Shown here: positions 31,332 through 42,251 of the stretch, one piece after another | Numbering within the stretch: the stretch's first letter is position 1 | Layout: each line of letters starts with the position of its first letter | Origin: Aurelia coerulea | Taxonomy: Eukaryota > Cnidaria > Scyphozoa > Semaeostomeae > Ulmaridae | Length of the DNA stretch: 64,000 nucleotides | Direction: 5' to 3' | Assembly: GCA_039566865.1 (NCBI GenBank) | Contig: CM076962.1 | Location: forward strand, 8,302,743 to 8,366,742 | Position numbers and translations under genes: made by a program | Notes under the pieces: model-generated | What the model saw: the letters and a program-made list of their open reading frames with translations, nothing else | Told to the model about the DNA's origin: nothing | The model's database searches: none

Positions 31332-32640
31332 TGGCGACGAGTACGTTTTCGGACCCATTCCTTATTACTCCTGGTGAGCTACCGATACCATGGCGTCGAT
31401 GGATACGGATGATTGAAACGTTTGTGGTTGCATCTGGAGCCTCGGAATTTTCTCCCGATCGGAAGAAATCTTTGTTACTGTACAGCTCATTTCATTTTTC
31501 ATTTTATCATATTTAAACACAAAAACCCTACCAGCTAAAAAAGAACTATTCCTATACAAAATAAACATCTATTTACAAATAAAATAATACAAATTTGCTG
31601 ATCTTCCTAGGGATCGTGCTTCGGGAAGGATGCTAATTGTTTAGGAATTCCTTCAGTTTCCTTTTGAATGTGCTAATTGTGGAACTCATTCTGATTTCTA
31701 ATGGGATTTCATTCCACGTTTTAGCACCAGAGTAGAAAAAACTGCTTTTGGAGAATTCTAGGTTCTGTCTTGGGGTGTCCAGATCTAACTGATTTCTCGT
31801 TCGATGGTTAGATAATTGAGATCTGGTAACAAGCCTCCCTCTTAAGTTGTCCAGGCAGAGACCATTCATTATTTTGTAAATCATCACGGCCCTGTCAAAT
31901 TTGATTAAGTTTAAGACTGAAAGCCAGTTGCAACTCCACCCATCCTTTAATCTAGAGCCTTCTATTAGCGATCGTGCTCTAGTTTGTAGACGCTGAAGAT
32001 GATCAAGCTTTGTGTTTGACAAATTGCCCCATAGTTCATCACAGTATCTCAGATGACAGCTGGGAGAGAGAAGGCCAAATAATTGGTTTACGCATCAAAT
32101 TCAGAGGAGAAAATTAAAGCGACGAAATATGAAGAAATACTGGAGTTACTTGCTATTCAGTTTATGCCAAATGTCAACGTGGTAGCTTCCCAGGGGAGTC
32201 TGTTGACAATTACGTTGCCGCTCTACGTGAATTAGCTTCGACATGCAACTTTAAATCAATGGAAAATGAAATGATTCGTGATCAATTTATTGAAAAGACA
32301 GTACATCAAAGAATTCGGGAGAGATTGTTATTGGAAACTTATTCGTTGGATAAAGCTATAGAAATTGCAAGACAACTTGAAAGTGGGATGAGAGAAGCGA
32401 AGTTACTGTCAGAATCTAAAGTGGAGATTCCAGATTGTACAGAAAGTATACAAGTTGTTAGTTCAAAAAATAGCTTGGGTAAGGTAAATCAGAAATGCTT
32501 TTGCTCTGGATTGGGAGGGGGGGGGGGGGGGTCACTTTGCAAAAAACCCTAACTGTCCAGCTCTAAATGCAGTATGCAGGAAATGCAACAAAAAGGGGCA
32601 CTTTGAAAGAGTTTGCAGGTCTGTTAGCCAAATAAGGAGA
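31331..32640 (+). pseudogene. Gypsy gag, interrupted
   Basis: Starts at ATG 31331, whose A is the last base of the LTR (MATSTFSDPFLITPGELPIP, then WRRWIRMIETFVVASG). It is cut at 31487 by a LINE and resumes at 32062 (EREGQ-like, then ELASTCNFKSMENEMIRDQF). The end has a CCHC knuckle, CRKCNKKGHFERVC, near 32575-32620. A first knuckle is broken by a run of 15 G at 32517-32531. Gag would form the particle and bind RNA. Confidence 0.75.
31488..32055 (-). mobile_element. LINE 3' fragment inserted in gag
   Basis: ACAGCT is duplicated at 31482-31487 and 32056-32061. The frame 31633-32022 (-) encodes the C-terminus of a LINE polyprotein: LDHLQRLQTRARSLIEG, then FYSGAKTWNEIPLEIRMSST and STFKRKLKEFL. 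The tail on the minus strand is (AAATG)n-like. It is about 568 bp, strongly 5'-truncated. Confidence 0.85.
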
Positions 32641-32655
32641 ATTTCTACAACTGCC

Positions 32656-32901
32656 AATAATGAGGATATGGATAAGTGTTCCTCACCCCGAAGTTTGAAA
32701 GTTGGGGATCAACCCAACAAAATGCCATACCTTAATTGCCAAGTTCTTGTCAACGGAAAGCCTTTGTTTATGGTTATAGATACTGGTGGAACTGTCTCAA
32801 TATTGAATGAAAAGTTTTACAAGAGACATTTTTCTGAATTCAAACTGCAACCAGCAACAGTAAACCTGGTGAATTATTATCATTTCAAACCTAGAAGTTA
32901 A
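32656..32901 (+). pseudogene. Gypsy aspartic protease segment
   Basis: The frame holds KPLFMVIDTGGTVSILNEKF with the catalytic DTG at 32779-32787. A frameshift follows near 32890; the family pattern then continues (SWLGLDIFKALG) in another frame. The protease would cut the Gag-Pol precursor. Confidence 0.8.
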
Positions 32902-33119
32902 GGGCTGCTTCAATACTTCCCTTACATATAATGACAAAACAATAGATTGCAATCTTTTCATAGCAAATGGGCCATCCTGGCTGGGATTAGACATATTTAA
33001 AGCATTGGGGTTACAGATAGAATCAAAGGGAGTCCAAACTGTTAAAATGGATGATACGGAAGGATTGCTACAAGATTTTAACCAACTGTTTGAAGGATTA
33101 GGATGTGCAACTTAGTTTC

Positions 33120-33960
33120 AGCATCGATCTGAGCTACTCTCAGATGCAGTTCCAGTAGCTCATAAGGCGAGACCTATACCATTTGCTCTTCAAGAGGAAC
33201 TTGATCAGGAAATCAATGCACTACTTGATGAAGGAATTATCGAGAAAATTGCTACTGCTGATTGGATTAGTCCAATTGTCCTAACTAAGCGTAAAAATGG
33301 CAAAATACGTCTTTGTGTGGACTTGAGATCCGTGAATCAAAACATCTTGCAAATGAGATATCCACTGCCAAATATTGAAACACTGCTCGCTTCAGTAAAA
33401 GATGCAAATTATGTAACAAAGTTAGACTTAAAGTCAGCGTACCACCAGCTTCCCCTTCATGAGGATACAAAGAAGTTGATGGCTTTTACTACTCCCTTAG
33501 GAAACTTCAGATATTGTAGAGGGACATTTGGCCTAAGTGATATGCCTGAATCTTTTCAAAGAATGATGGATACTATTCTTGTTGGGTGCGAAGGAGCATT
33601 GTGGTTTCTTGATGACATCATAGTTGTAAGTGCTACAAAGGAGCAACATTTGCGGCGACTGAAGGAAGTTTTTACACGACTATCAGATAATGGAATAACG
33701 TTGAACAAGGAAAAATGTGTGTTTTGTGCTGAAGAGCTAGAATGGCTAGGTGTTAAGATATCTAGCAAAGGAATTTCAATGTTACCTGACAATATCAATG
33801 CAATTGAAGAGATAAGAGAACCCAAAGATGGTTACTCAATCACTATGCTAAGTTCCTGCCTCCTAAGTATTCAGAATTGATTGAGCCAGTAAGGAAGTTA
33901 ACTGGGGCAGAGACACCATGGATTTGGGGAGAGGAAGAGAAAGAATGCTTGCAAAAAGTA
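33120..33960 (+). pseudogene. Gypsy reverse transcriptase segment
   Basis: Order of blocks: VDLRSVNQNIL, PLPNIETLL, YVTKLDLKSAYHQLPL, FTTPLGNFRYCRGTFGLSD, then FLDD at 33605-33616 (the YxDD box, Phe for Tyr), then GVKISSKGISMLPD. This copies the RNA genome into DNA. The frame breaks near 33830, where a short stretch before the connection region is missing or shifted. Confidence 0.85.
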
Positions 33961-34420
33961 AAATAAAAAATCATTAAGCCACCAGTCCTTGCATTTTTCA
34001 ACCCAAAAGCTGAGACTTTTGTAGCAACAGATGCTTCTGTTGTTGGCCTAGGAGCTGAACTTTCGCAGCGTCAAGAAGATGGTACAATACGACCAGTTGC
34101 ATTTTCACCAAGGACACTTTCAACTACAGAGAGGAAATACAGCATTGGAGAGCTTGAAGCCTTAGCATGCATTTGGGCTTGTGAAAAATGGGATAGATAT
34201 TTGATGGGCAAGCCATTTGTGCTCATCACTGATCATAAGTCATTAGTCACTTTGCTACAATCATCAGAAGTCAATGGTTGTAAACCTTTACGTTTAGCAA
34301 GATGGTCCGCACGATTATTGCGGTATACTTTCAGAGTAGTGTACAAAAGTTCAACTCAGAATGTTGTTGCTGATGCACTATCAAGGCTGCCGATTCCAAC
34401 ACCTGTGAATGATGAATCTA
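33961..34420 (+). pseudogene. Gypsy RNase H segment
   Basis: Follows a TAA near 33964. It reads VATDASVVGLGAELSQRQED, then RTLSTTERKYSIGELEALA, then FVLITDHKSLVTLL and NVVADALSRLP. The TDAS, E, TDH and ADALSR blocks are those of the Ty3/Gypsy RNase H. Confidence 0.85.
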
Positions 34421-35210
34421 TGGATGATGAAGCATCGATTTGCAGTATTCTTTCTCAACCACTTGCAATTTTACCAGAACAGCTTTCAAAGGAGACCATT
34501 TCGGATGCTGTACTGAAACAAGTTGTGGACATTTTGCAACAAAGTGGCCAGAGAGAAAGGAAATTCCAAAGGAAATTTTGCCATATTACAGTATTCGGAA
34601 TAATCTTTACTTGTGGGGAGATCAATGTATAGGAAGAGGGACGAGGGCAGTAATACCTGCATTGTTACCAGGACAAGTGCTACAATTAATACATGAGGGT
34701 AATTTTGGCATAGTTAAATGCAAACAAAGAATGAGAGCACTAGCTTGGTGGCCTAAAGTAAATGAACATTGTGAGAGTTTTGTCAGAAATTGTATTGCTT
34801 GCGCAAATTCTGATAAATCAGCTTCTCAGTCAACAGTACCATTGAAACCTACTCCTTTTCCAGACAGTCCCTGGATGGAGTTGAGCATTGATTTTATGGG
34901 CCCAGCTGAGTCTGCACCAAGAGGTTTCAGATATTTGGTGTTGCTGCATGATTTTGATTCAAAATGGCCAGAAGCCCTAGCGTCAGATAACGTTGACACA
35001 AAAGTGATAACTGATTTCTTACAGAATCGGTTTGCAACATGGGGAGTTCCAGGAGAAGTTGTATCAGACAATGGACCTCAATTTATAAGTGAAGAGTTTG
35101 AGTCCTTTATGAAAGTTTATGGTATATATCAACAATTTGTTACAAGTCGGAATAAAGGATGGATTACAATGGAGAGAGAATTTATCAAATGTGCTACTAG
35201 CTATACGTAG
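34421..35210 (+). pseudogene. Gypsy integrase segment
   Basis: Zinc-binding part: HEGNFGIVKCKQRMRALAWW then CESFVRNCIACAN. The expected second His (usually GH) is replaced by Asn-Phe. Core: SIDFMGP (first Asp), VVSDNGPQF (second Asp), then a shifted region around MEREFIK that may hold the Glu. The frame stops early at 35208. The integrase would join the cDNA to the host; this copy would not. Confidence 0.8.
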
Positions 35211-35650
35211 CACACCCCCACAGTACTACAAAGGAATCACCTTTTAAAATGATGACAGGAAGAGAGATGAGAGTAAAATTATCAGCATTGCAGCCTACAG
35301 GTGTACGAGGAAAGGAAATACAAGGAACAGATGCTGTCAGGAAATGAGTTGAAGAAGTGCAAAAGAAAAGCAAAGACCGTTATGATGCAAGGTCTACCAC
35401 CAATGCTAATAGATTCAAGAATGGTGATATTGTGCGCATCAAACTTCCATCATAACAAAAGAAACTAGCCAGTAAATACTCGGACCCGATCCGTGTTGAA
35501 GATGTTACACAATCTACAGTTACAGCAGAGGACGGAAAGAAATGGCATGCCAACAGAATTGTGCCATATTTTGAAAGCGAAGACATTGAAACAGACAAAG
35601 GTATACCATGGTTCCCAAATAATGAGTTGCAAAGTGATAGGGACATTGCA

Positions 35651-35676
35651 AGTAGAAGAACAGAAGAACTAGGGGA
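35651..35676 (+). other. Polypurine tract
   Basis: AGTAGAAGAACAGAAGAACT then AGGGGA, directly before the 3' LTR. This is the usual site of plus-strand priming. Confidence 0.75.
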
Positions 35677-35831
35677 TGTTATGTGTTGTTGTTGTATGTT
35701 GTATGGACTGGGAACGAACAAGTATTGTTGTGGTTGTTGAATGAAACGTGTGTCTGTCATGTCGGCCTTCGATGATGAAGTGATTATAGTTGCGTTTACA
35801 AAATGAGTAGTTACTGCTTACATACTTAACA
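35677..35831 (+). repeat. 3' LTR
   Basis: Starts TGTTATGTG and ends TACTTAACA, so it keeps the TG...CA ends. Followed by the duplicated ACTGC. Confidence 0.9.
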
Positions 35832-36080
35832 ACTGCCTTCCGCTTCTCTTCCACTTCTGGACATAAATCCTGGATCAGCAGTGGGAGATGATTTGGCTGA
35901 AGGAAGACCACAAGGCCCAATATTCTGTTCTTTTTCCGCGATTCTCCTTGCACAATTTACTAAGATGTCCGTAGCTGTCGTCAGTTTTTTCCTTAATTCA
36001 TTTTCATCCATCAAAGTTATAGTAAATGAAGATTCTTTCCTTCTGTGGACGCCCATGATGAAAATTAGGCCACGTGGAAA
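35826..36080 (-). pseudogene. Frame in the right arm of the fold-back element
   Basis: The better preserved copy of the left-arm frame: MDENELRKKLTTATDILVNC, then ARRIAEKEQNIGPCGLPSAK and SSPTADPGFMSRSGREAEG. It is cut by the Gypsy insertion. I do not recognise the protein. Confidence 0.5.
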
Positions 36081-36084
36081 TAGG

Positions 36085-36295
36085 CCATCCAAGTCAAAAT
36101 CCAAAACGAAGGCACGCCACGAATAGGTTATTCGAGGCGAAAATCCAAAACGAGGGTACAGCACGAATAGGGTATTCGAGTCGAACATCCAAAACGAGGG
36201 TAGGGCGCAAATAGGGTATTCGAGTCGCAAATCCAAAACAAGGGTACGGCGCAAATAGGGGTATTCGAGTCACAAATCCAAAACGAGGGTACGTC
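36085..36295 (-). repeat. Right-tip tandem array
   Basis: Inverted counterpart of the left-tip array: CCAAAACGAGGGTACGGCGC then AAATAGGGTATTCGAGTCG, about five copies. Confidence 0.85.
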
Positions 36296-36596
36296 GCAAA
36301 TTTCATTTTCATTTCATTTAAGGAGGGTCTCCCTTCAGCAAAGGCTGATTTTCAAGGAGACCTCAACCAAAAAGTTTTAATTACAATATACAATAAATTT
36401 TACCTACACTATAGAAAACCATAAAGCTAAAAATCTATTTACAATAATTATACGATATTTACAATGAAAGAGAAGTTAACCCTTAACAGAACCTTTAAAC
36501 TACTAAGGGAGGATGCTTCTTTGACTCAGCTGGAAGGCTATTCCACAGCTTAGCTCCCCTGAAAGAAAAACATTTCTGCCCATTTGCTGATTTTTT
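36296..36596 (-). mobile_element. 3' end of LINE A
   Basis: On the minus strand: KKSANGQKCFSFRGAKLWNS then LPAES, the C-terminal end of a LINE polyprotein, then a 3' untranslated part and an (ATGAA)-like tail at 36301-36318. It is the missing continuation of the LINE at 38840-40511. Confidence 0.7.
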
Positions 36597-36897
36597 CTTT
36601 GGTCAGTCAATCTCTGTATTCAGTCATTTTTTACCTCACGACCTCCTTATAGCAAAGCTTGAGGCACATGGAATTGGAAATGGTAGTCTACGACTTATTT
36701 TCGACTACCTAACATCTCGAAAACAGCGTGTCAGAATTAAATCTAATTACAGCTCTTGGCTTGAGATCACATCGAGTGTACCACAAGGCTCGGTCCTTGG
36801 TCCTCTACTATTCAACATCTAAATCAACGATCTCACTTTTTTCATAGAGGACTCTCACCTATGCAACTTCGCTGATGATAATACCTTGTATGCATCA

Positions 36898-37872
36898 GCA
36901 TAGGAATCATTCGTCGTACATAGCCGATTGCTCGTGGCCCATGGTCGAAACCGCCAAAGCCTCATTTTCACGGACCAATCAGACGGCTAAAAAGCAAGGG
37001 AGACAAAACAAACCCTTGAAGATTTTCCTAAATTTTACCTACCTTCATAAAATGCCACCAGGACAAAAAACTGCTTGAGATTTCCCGAATTTTTTTAAAG
37101 CAATCTACTCTCCAGATGTTTGGGAGTAAAAGTTTGGATGCCCGTTAAAATATCTCCAGGATTGGTGGAGTTATGGCCACAAACAAACCGACAAGGCACT
37201 GAACCTTGAACAATAGAGATTCTGGCCGGGAGACAATAGTAATAACAATAGTGATTGTTGTAAGAACGACCCGAAAACGCCACAATCTGTGTTTTCAATT
37301 GTTCTTGCTATTGTTTTTCGCTAAATTTTCTTTTATTGAAGATTCAATGCCCCTACGGTTTCTATGTGAATTGAAAAAGTCTACAAAGGCTTGTTCGCGC
37401 ATTCCAAGTCATGTTGCAATACTCTAGGGAAGTTTCTGTATTATACTACTTTTTAAATTCATGGCAAAAGTTTGCTCGTTGCGAAATAACTTATAAAATT
37501 CAATAGAGGTTTTATCAAGAGGCTTTATCACCTGACTCGAAGTGGCGTAAACAGGTCTCGACAAGCCTTCGCCGATTTTGTCTATTGGAGAGGCAATAAC
37601 TCCGCCAATCATAAAGATATTTTTACCGGCATCCAAACTTTTACTCCCAAACATCTGGAGAGTAGATTGCTTTAAAAAAATTCGGGAAATCTCAAGCAGT
37701 GTTTTGTCCTGGTTGCGTTTTATGAAGGTAGGTAAAATTTAGAAAAATCTTCGCGGGTTTCTTTTGTCTCCTTCGCTTTTTAGCCGTCTGATTGGTCCGT
37801 GAAAATGAGGCTTTGGCGGTTTCGACCATGGGCCACGAGCAATCGGCTATGTACGACGAATGATTCCTATGC
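36898..37872. mobile_element. Mutator-like MITE in LINE B, 975 bp
   Basis: TGTATGCATCA is duplicated at 36887-36897 and 37873-37883. Inverted repeats of about 240 bp begin GCATAGGAATCATTCGTCGT on both sides and share CCATGGTCGAAACCGCCAAA. Long inverted repeats with a 9-11 bp duplication fit the Mutator superfamily. No transposase is seen. Confidence 0.8.
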
Positions 37873-38784
37873 TGTATGCATCATATTGTAAACTAGAAAA
37901 AGTAATTTCAAGCTAAGAAAACGACATGAAAAATACCCTTGTTTGGTTCGAATCAAATATGATGGTTGCAAATCCATCCAAGTTTCAATTTATGTCTATG
38001 GTTTTGGGGCATGACTACAACCTTTGCATGGAGATAGATGAGATGGTAATTACAACCGTTGAACAAGTCAAATTACTGGGCGTTGCTATTGACTCCAAGC
38101 TGAAATTTGATGTCCATGTGAAATCTCTCTGTCTTAAAGCTAACAGAAATGTTAGTGCCCTCTCCAGGACTGCGAAGGTTATTGACCCACCCAAATATAA
38201 ATTGCTTTACAACTCTTTTGTCATGTCAAACTTTCGGTATTGTCCCCTTATTTGGATGTTTTGTGGAGGAACTGCCAGTAAAGAAATTAATAGGATTCAT
38301 AAACGAGCACTTCGCATCTTATTAACAGATTATAATGCTTCATTTGATGAACTGCTGGCTAGAAGCAATGAAAAATACGTTCATGTTGAAAACTGGCAGA
38401 AACTCATGATTGAAGTTTATAAATCACTCAATCATGAAAACCCTTCTTTCTTGTGGGATTTATTCACAAGGAAAGAAATTAATTACAACCTAAGGATCAA
38501 AGATATTCTCACATTTCCAAAGGCATCGACCGCGTCTTTCGGTACAAATTCGATAGCGTTCAGGGGTAGCATACTTTGGAACGGTACATCTGATGTGATT
38601 AAGAGCAGCAATACAGTCTCTGTTTTTGGCAAAAACATAGAAAATTGGGCTGGGGAGGGTTGCAATTGTAAATTTGTAAATAGTATTGCTGTAAAATGTA
38701 AATTAGTTCGGGTAGTTGGTATTTATTAGTTTATGCCTTCTGGCACAAACTTCGTTACGAGTTTATCCAACTGTAAATAAAGTG

Positions 38785-38798
38785 ATTATTATTATTAA

Positions 38799-38838
<40 letters not shown>
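38785..38838. repeat. (ATT)n microsatellite
   Basis: 3' tail of LINE B, meeting the broken end of LINE A. Confidence 0.95.
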
Positions 38839-38839
38839 G

Positions 38840-40511
38840 CGTAGATTACGGGAGGAGCATTGTGAGTTTTTGGTGAAGAGGTTACACAGGTATTGTGGAG
38901 CCAACTCATTCAGAGATTTGAAGAACATAATCTTATACTCATTACCAAAGAGTTCTTCAATGGTCTTCCAACCCAACTCCTCGATAAGAGGTCTGCTTGG
39001 GGTATCAAAACTGCTATTCGTTATGATTCTAGCAGCACGATTTTGAAGCTTTTGTAACTGGTTAGTTTCTGTAGAACCAGCACATCCCCAAACAGAACCG
39101 TAGTATCGAAGGTGGGGCTCAACAATGCCTGTGTAGAGAGTCTTCAGACTTTCTTTAGATATGAAAGTCTTTGCATGTTTCAGAAAGCCAAGAGCCCTGG
39201 ATACCTTGGTAGAAACTGCCTTGATCTGTCAATTTGTACACCTAGGTATTTTTTTAACTACATCCAGCTTGTTATCACGAATGTTCAATTCCAAGACCTC
39301 ATTTTGATCTTTAAGAATTTTATGTTTCTGATTGGTAGAGCATGGACTTTGTTTTCAACATTCAAGGAAGTTTATGGCCTTGTAGCCAAGTAGTCAGTTG
39401 CTTAAGATCACCGTTAATAGCCTCGTTCAACTGAGTCATATCACTGGACTGAAGGCACATACTGGTATCATCAGCATACATGGACACAGTGGAAGCTTGA
39501 ACAGCTTGCGGGAGATCATTGATATAAATGAGGAAGAGAAGGGGACCTAGGCAGGAGCCTTGTGGAACACCAACTTCTATATCTTCAATGTTGGAATGAA
39601 CACCGTTAACCCTACAAAATTGCTTCCGTTTGCATAGGTATGACCGAAACCAAGATAGTTCTCGCTGCTGAATGCCATAAAGTTCAAGCTTTTTACAGAG
39701 AATATTGTGATCAACAGTACCAAATGTCTTTTTCAGGTCAATAAGCACTAATCCCACAAGCTTTCCAAGATCCAACCCGTTGTACCAGTCATCGGACATT
39801 TTAAGCAAACAGGTTAGTGTGGAACGTTGGCCAGGAGAAAAATGACCATTTTCTTCCATATAGTGAGATAGTTGTTCAAAGACCAGTTTTTCAAAGAGCC
39901 TCGAGATGACAAGTAAGACTGATATTGGACGTGGACGATAGTTAGACTTTTCAGTCTTGTCTCCATCTTTGAAAATAGGAGTTACTCTAGCTATTTTCCA
40001 TGGGTCTGGAAACTGGCTGGTTTCAATGGATGTGTTAAACAAGACAGCCAGGGAGCTTTCATTAAAAGGCAAAGAAAGTTTCATAAAGTAGCTAGAGATG
40101 TTTTCAATCCCAAAGCTCTTTGCTGTTTTGACTTTGGCAAATGCATCCCTGATCTCTTTCAGCTCAATAGTTTTGAAATTGAATACAGCCTTGCTTTTGT
40201 TGACTCCATAGTCACCTGATAAAAGGGGATTGGGAGTAGGATCAATTTTGTTTGCAAGTTCCTTACCTATAGAGCAAAAGAAATTATTCATGACATTGGA
40301 AATATCTTGTTTATGAACGGTTTCAGTGCCAGACTCCTTGAAATAATCGATGTTACTAGACTTGGCTCTCTTATTTTGCAGTTCATTGATTGCCTTCCAA
40401 GATTCTTTCATGTTGCCTTTACATGCAGAAATCCTGGCTTCTTTAACTGCATATTTAGGGTAGTGACCTTATTACGGAGCTGCCTATAAGATTCCATTAG
40501 AAGTGGGGATT
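38840..40511 (-). pseudogene. LINE A, main part (reverse transcriptase)
   Basis: The frame 39362-40411 (-) covers most of the reverse transcriptase: WKIARVTPIFKDGDKTEKSN, YRPRPISVLLVISRLFEKLV, LIDLKKTFGTVDHNIL, GVPQGSCLGPLLFLIYINDL and MYADDTSMCL (catalytic YADD). Downstream frames hold the thumb and C-terminal part with several stops, up to RNLRN at 38840, where LINE B breaks it. The 5' end is lost near 40511, so the endonuclease is missing. Confidence 0.85.
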
Positions 40512-41390
40512 TACTTTTAACTGCTGATTATTTTTAGCGTGTCTCTACATGGGCGATGATGCACCGATTTTGTAGGAAGGGAAGATAATAATTGTAGAAT
40601 TTCTTACCCATTAGTTGACCAGTTCTCTAATCTGGATCCCTGTTGATCAATTTGAGTGAACAAGATCAGTAGACGTTCGTTTCTTTTCCGTTTCTTGGCT
40701 CTGTTCTATTAGGCCCACACGAGTTCCAAATGTCTGACTGTTGTTGTTGCAACTACAAAAGTTTTCAAGCCTTTCCTTCGTAGCGACGTAAAAGGGAAAG
40801 CGCAGGGGAAGGAGATTTAAATCCAAAGGAGGAGAAAGGATGGGTTCGAAGCGAGGGTACTTTCACACTGGCGAGGTTTGTCAACATGCGCGACAGATTG
40901 GCATTACTTTATTTAGAATCGTGCCATGGTAAACTTCATAGGTTTACTTTGCTACGCAGGATGCGAAGGCGTGTACGCTAGTGGGTGATCATGTATGCGA
41001 AAGCGAGCCGTGTTAAAGCGGGAAAATAGGAGGGAAATTTTGAAACACAAGAAGGGAAGAACATGTAGGCATGGAGGGATGGAGGGATGTGACGTCCTTT
41101 CGTCTTCGTTCAGGTAAGGTGGTATTTCTAATGACTATGCTTAACCGGTAAAATCTAGGTTTAGAAATGAGCTTTTTTGTCTCCAGATTGACTGAGATAT
41201 ACGGAGGTAACCTGCCTTAGATAGGCCTGATAGTGAAACTAAACGTCAACGCCTTTTTGACGTCAATTGTTTTCTAAAGGACAACAAAAGTACAACTCTA
41301 AATGTCAGACCCACATGCAGTATACAAGTTCACTCATCTTATCTTGTCTTTCACAGTATCTGCTGCAAGCAGTCAAGTTGGAGCATGTCC
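40512..41390. other. Spacer without a supported gene
   Basis: No exon-like frame or repeat of note apart from GGCATGGAGGGATGGAGGGA near 41071. Confidence 0.4.
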
Positions 41391-41831
41391 CAGAGGGGTG
41401 GGGGTCTCTGGAATATTTAGGATATGAGGGCTCGAGTTAATTTTTGGATCTAATATTTGGGCAAGGGTTATTTTTTTGGGTCAGTTATCTTTACAGTTAT
41501 TTTTTAGGTTCCCAAAATTCTGGCTTAATTTTTGGGGTCTCATATTTGGGAAAAATTAAAGTGATTGGGAAAATACAATTTACATACGAAATAAAAATCA
41601 AGTAACATTACTAAAATAACAAAACTTGAATATCCAAATACAATACAGAGAAATCTAATCAGTTAGCGCACATTTCTACAGATTTAAGATACTGAAGTCA
41701 CAACTTTTAGGTAAATATGGTCGGAAAATTTAATTTTTGGTCTATTTTGGTGCAAGAAATTATTTTGTGGGTTGATGCATTATATTCCACCCTGAGCACC
41801 CCTATCCTAAATATACCTGAATACCCCCCTG
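41391..41831. mobile_element. MITE with 11-bp duplication, 441 bp
   Basis: GGAGCATGTCC lies at 41380-41390 and 41832-41842. Ends read CAGAGGGGTGGGGG and CAGGGGGGTATTC, with an inner shared ATATTTAGGATA. The middle is TTTTTGGGTC-rich. The superfamily is uncertain (hAT or Mutator type). Confidence 0.7.
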
Positions 41832-42039
41832 GGAGCATGTCCTATCTTTCATAGCAAGGGTCTTTGTTAACAGATGAGAGTAAGAATATTTTAGTAAAAT
41901 ACATGAATATTGAGTGTAAGAATACTAAAATATAAGAATGTTTTAGTAAAATACATGCTTTTGTCATTGGCAAAGAGTAACAGTTTGGGTTCCACAAGTA
42001 ACAGACAATTCTTAGGGCCTCCAAACATGGGGCTTAATA

Positions 42040-42251
42040 GTTAAACACAATGTTTCCGTGTTAGTACAATATGGCTTTGCATGAGGCATGCCAATTTCAG
42101 GTTATATTTTATATGATCACAGGAGCTCATTGGATGGCAAGGAGTTGTAAGCTGACTGATATGACTTACTTGCAGTTGGTCTTTGGGAGCTGGATTTTAG
42201 TTTGCATGTGATCAGCTAAATTCTGCCTGTCACAGTGAGCTCTTTGGGGCT
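42040..42251. repeat. Repeat shared with 54150-54435
   Basis: Shared phrases: GGCATGCCAATTTNANGTTATATTT, TGATCAC, TTAGTTTGCATGTGA, AAATTCTGCC, CACTG. The two copies are in the same direction. Its right edge here is the 3' tail of LINE F. Confidence 0.65.

Larger units (their letters stand above)
31172..35831 (+). mobile_element. Ty3/Gypsy LTR retrotransposon, 4.66 kb, degenerate
   Basis: LTRs of about 160 and 155 bp flank gag-pol. The 5-bp duplication ACTGC is at 31167-31171 and 35832-35836. The order is gag, zinc knuckle, protease, reverse transcriptase, RNase H, integrase, which defines the Ty3/Gypsy group. There is no envelope-like frame after integrase. Several frameshifts, a G run in gag and a LINE insertion show the copy is dead. 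It lies in the right arm of the fold-back element. Confidence 0.9.
29971..36295. mobile_element. Large fold-back element, right arm split by a Gypsy element
   Basis: The left arm (about 29971-30735) and right arm (about 30920-31171 plus 35832-36295) are inverted copies. Matching pairs include the tandem arrays at both tips, the short frame beginning MDENELR, GGCAGAACATAATTTCAGGTA, and CCGGATATATTTTCTTCCTA. The loop (30736-30919) is about 185 bp. Without the Gypsy insertion the element would be about 1.66 kb. Tips made of tandem repeats resemble Drosophila Foldback-type elements. No transposase is seen. I could not identify a target duplication. Confidence 0.8.
36598..38838 (+). pseudogene. 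LINE B, 5'-truncated, inserted in LINE A
   Basis: Reverse-transcriptase part at 36640-36897: LPHDLLIAKLEAHGIGNGSL, VPQGSVLGPLLFNI then a stop (TAA at 36821), and FADDNTLYAS. After a MITE, the frame 37926-38729 gives the C-terminal part: NPSKFQFMSMVLG, KLLGVAIDSKLKFDVHVKSL, FRYCPLIWMFCG, INRIHKRALRILLTDYNASF and NWAGEGCNCKF. The 3' end is GTAAATAAAGTGATT followed by (ATT)n. It is related to LINE F. Confidence 0.8.

Noticed and set aside
31172..35831. Retrovirus with an envelope gene
   Set aside because: No frame between integrase and the 3' LTR looks like an envelope; only a chromodomain-less tail is left.
38755..38976. Frame with a long Asn run
   Set aside because: The Asn run is the (ATT)n microsatellite read on the minus strand, joined to a broken LINE.
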